From CAVDWX01 sp963612735 (GTDB lineage Bacteria > Bacillota_I > Bacilli_A > RFN20 > CAG-826), in contig CAVDWX010000107.1 in assembly GCA_963612735.1 (NCBI GenBank), forward strand, positions 1-5,518: a stretch of DNA of 5,518 nucleotides. Direction: 5' to 3'. The notes beneath the pieces were generated by a model. That model did no database searches and was not told the DNA's origin. It was given only the letters and a program-made list of their open reading frames with translations. Shown here in pieces: positions 5,124 through 5,518 of the stretch; within the stretch, counting starts at the first letter, position 1; each line of letters begins with the position of its first letter. The translations under genes and the position numbers were made by a program.

Positions 5124-5288
5124 TTAAGCACCAATTCATCAGATAGCTTGCATCATTTCCCACTTAAAGTGACTATCAATCGCATTAAATTTTGTTCTTT
5201 TTTCTAGTATTCTCAAGGCTACAAATAATCAATACTTTATGCGTAGTATTCTGGAGAACTTTAATCCAAAAGCACGCAAAAAAAATAT

Positions 5289-5317
5289 TTGAAATCTCCG
5301 TCCGAATTTGCTATAAA
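5289..5317 (+). promoter_or_regulatory. Sigma-A-type promoter for the MATE leader
   Basis: -35 TTGAAA (5289-5294), 17-bp spacer, -10 TATAAA (5312-5317). This is the best-spaced promoter in the window. Transcription should start at about 5324, giving a leader of roughly 165 nt that begins directly with a terminator hairpin. Confidence 0.7.
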
Positions 5318-5325
5318 AAATCTAC

Positions 5326-5378
5326 AACGTGTGGCATTTCTGCGTAAATCCAGTTGCAGAAACGCCGCACGTTTTTTT
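5326..5378 (+). terminator. Leader terminator 1 upstream of the MATE gene
   Basis: AACGTG (5326-5331) through TTCTGC (5338-5343) pairs with GCAGAA (5356-5361) through CACGT (5368-5372). The stem is about 17 bp with one A.C mismatch and one wobble, a 12-nt loop, then a T7 run (5372-5378). It is a strong intrinsic terminator. As it starts within a few nt of the predicted transcript start and no + strand gene lies upstream, it most likely acts as an attenuator rather than a gene end. Confidence 0.85.
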
Positions 5379-5417
5379 GCGGAAATAAGGAAAAATTTTA
5401 TAAGCAAATCGTGTAGC

Positions 5418-5469
5418 AGAAATGCGTAAGCCCAGATAGCTTCTGGATTCACGCGTTTCTTATTTTTTT
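5418..5469 (+). terminator. Leader terminator 2 upstream of the MATE gene
   Basis: AGAAATGCGT (5418-5427) and CCAG (5432-5435) pair with CTGG (5443-5446) and ACGCGTTTCT (5451-5460), with two internal mismatches and a 7-nt loop. TATTTTTTT (5461-5469) follows. It ends just before the ribosome site (AAGGAAAGGTG, 5473-5482). Its arms are related to those of terminator 1 (TGCGTAA-CCAG in both), as if the hairpin had been duplicated. Confidence 0.8.
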
Positions 5470-5488
5470 GAAAGGAAAGGTGATTTTT

Positions 5489-5518
5489 ATGGACACCGGA
5501 AATCAATTTTTAGGGACA
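5489..5518 (+). CDS. Start of a probable MATE-family efflux transporter (cut by window edge)
   Basis: Only ten codons are present: MDTGNQFLGT, open to the window end. The start is supported by AAGGAAAGGTG (5473-5482) with 6-8 nt spacing. The N-terminus of many Bacillota MATE-family multidrug/Na+ antiporters has the form M(x)nFLGTEPIGKLL, and NQFLGT fits that pattern. MATE proteins are 12-helix inner-membrane exporters that expel cationic drugs using Na+ or H+ gradients. With so few residues this is a motif-level guess. The elaborate leader with two terminators, directly before the gene, suits a drug-inducible exporter and suggests tight control of expression. Confidence 0.55.
   Translation, partial: MDTGNQFLGT

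Larger units (their letters stand above)
4857..5288. other. Gene-free region between MITE-like element and the MATE promoter
   Basis: No convincing gene on either strand across about 430 bp. It contains a hairpin at 4890-4912 (GAATAG/CTATTC), a bidirectional terminator-like stem at 4953-4982, a degenerate 24-bp tandem repeat at 5076-5123, GCACCAATT repeated at 5089 and 5128, and TAGTATTCT repeated at 5205 and 5244. A 49-codon open frame at 5058-5207 has no ribosome site. The region could be decayed mobile DNA. Confidence 0.5.

Noticed and set aside
5120..5220. Minus-strand fragment of about 28 codons (around ...NAIDSHFKWEMM...) that looks protein-like
   Set aside because: Too short, with no start or ribosome site and stops on both sides. 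I cannot name a family, so it is not called even as a pseudogene.
5261..5506. 81-codon open frame on the minus strand
   Set aside because: It runs through the promoter, both terminator hairpins and the ribosome site of the + strand efflux gene; symmetric hairpins keep the opposite strand open by chance.

Overview
The window is AT-rich and reads with the standard code: Trp codons are TGG and all three stops occur. It carries canonical AGGAGG-type ribosome sites, intrinsic terminators and a SAM-family riboswitch. This fits a low-GC Gram-positive (Bacillota; perhaps a gut Bacilli or Erysipelotrichia-like lineage). The lineage is inferred from style, not from a marker gene.

Left part, + strand (about 1-1690): three tightly packed genes, each overlapping the next by exactly 11 nt. 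They encode a DUF4417-type protein whose recognisable N-terminus seems to run upstream of its only good start codon, a small BECR-nuclease-like protein, and a double CPCC zinc-module protein. They look like an accessory or mobile-element operon. The BECR/CPCC pair could be a toxin and its neutraliser, but that is a hypothesis. After a short spacer with three helically phased TAGTGAAA repeats comes a complete class II Fic protein (1841-2890).

Middle (2891-3360): a convergent gene-free stretch holding only short repeats and weak hairpins.

Right-centre, - strand (4690 down to 3361): the clearest find in the window. A promoter leads into a SAM-I/SAM-IV-clan aptamer (about 4657-4567). It is followed by a textbook antiterminator/terminator expression platform, a strong ribosome site, and two overlapping genes of unrecognised function (4493-3756 and 3771-3361). 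The predicted logic is off when S-adenosylmethionine is high. The two proteins share the peptide FPDWVV, encoded by an identical 16-nt stretch. Just upstream of the promoter sits a 128-bp MITE-like element with 25-bp terminal inverted repeats; 14 nt of its end also occur at the 3' end of the first riboswitch-controlled gene.

Right end, + strand: a sigma-A-like promoter (5289-5317) drives a leader of about 165 nt containing two related intrinsic terminators in tandem. Segments of the two hairpins can pair with each other in a way that would break both. The downstream gene is cut by the window edge after 10 codons; those residues match the usual start of MATE-family efflux transporters, so the leader is a candidate attenuator for drug efflux.
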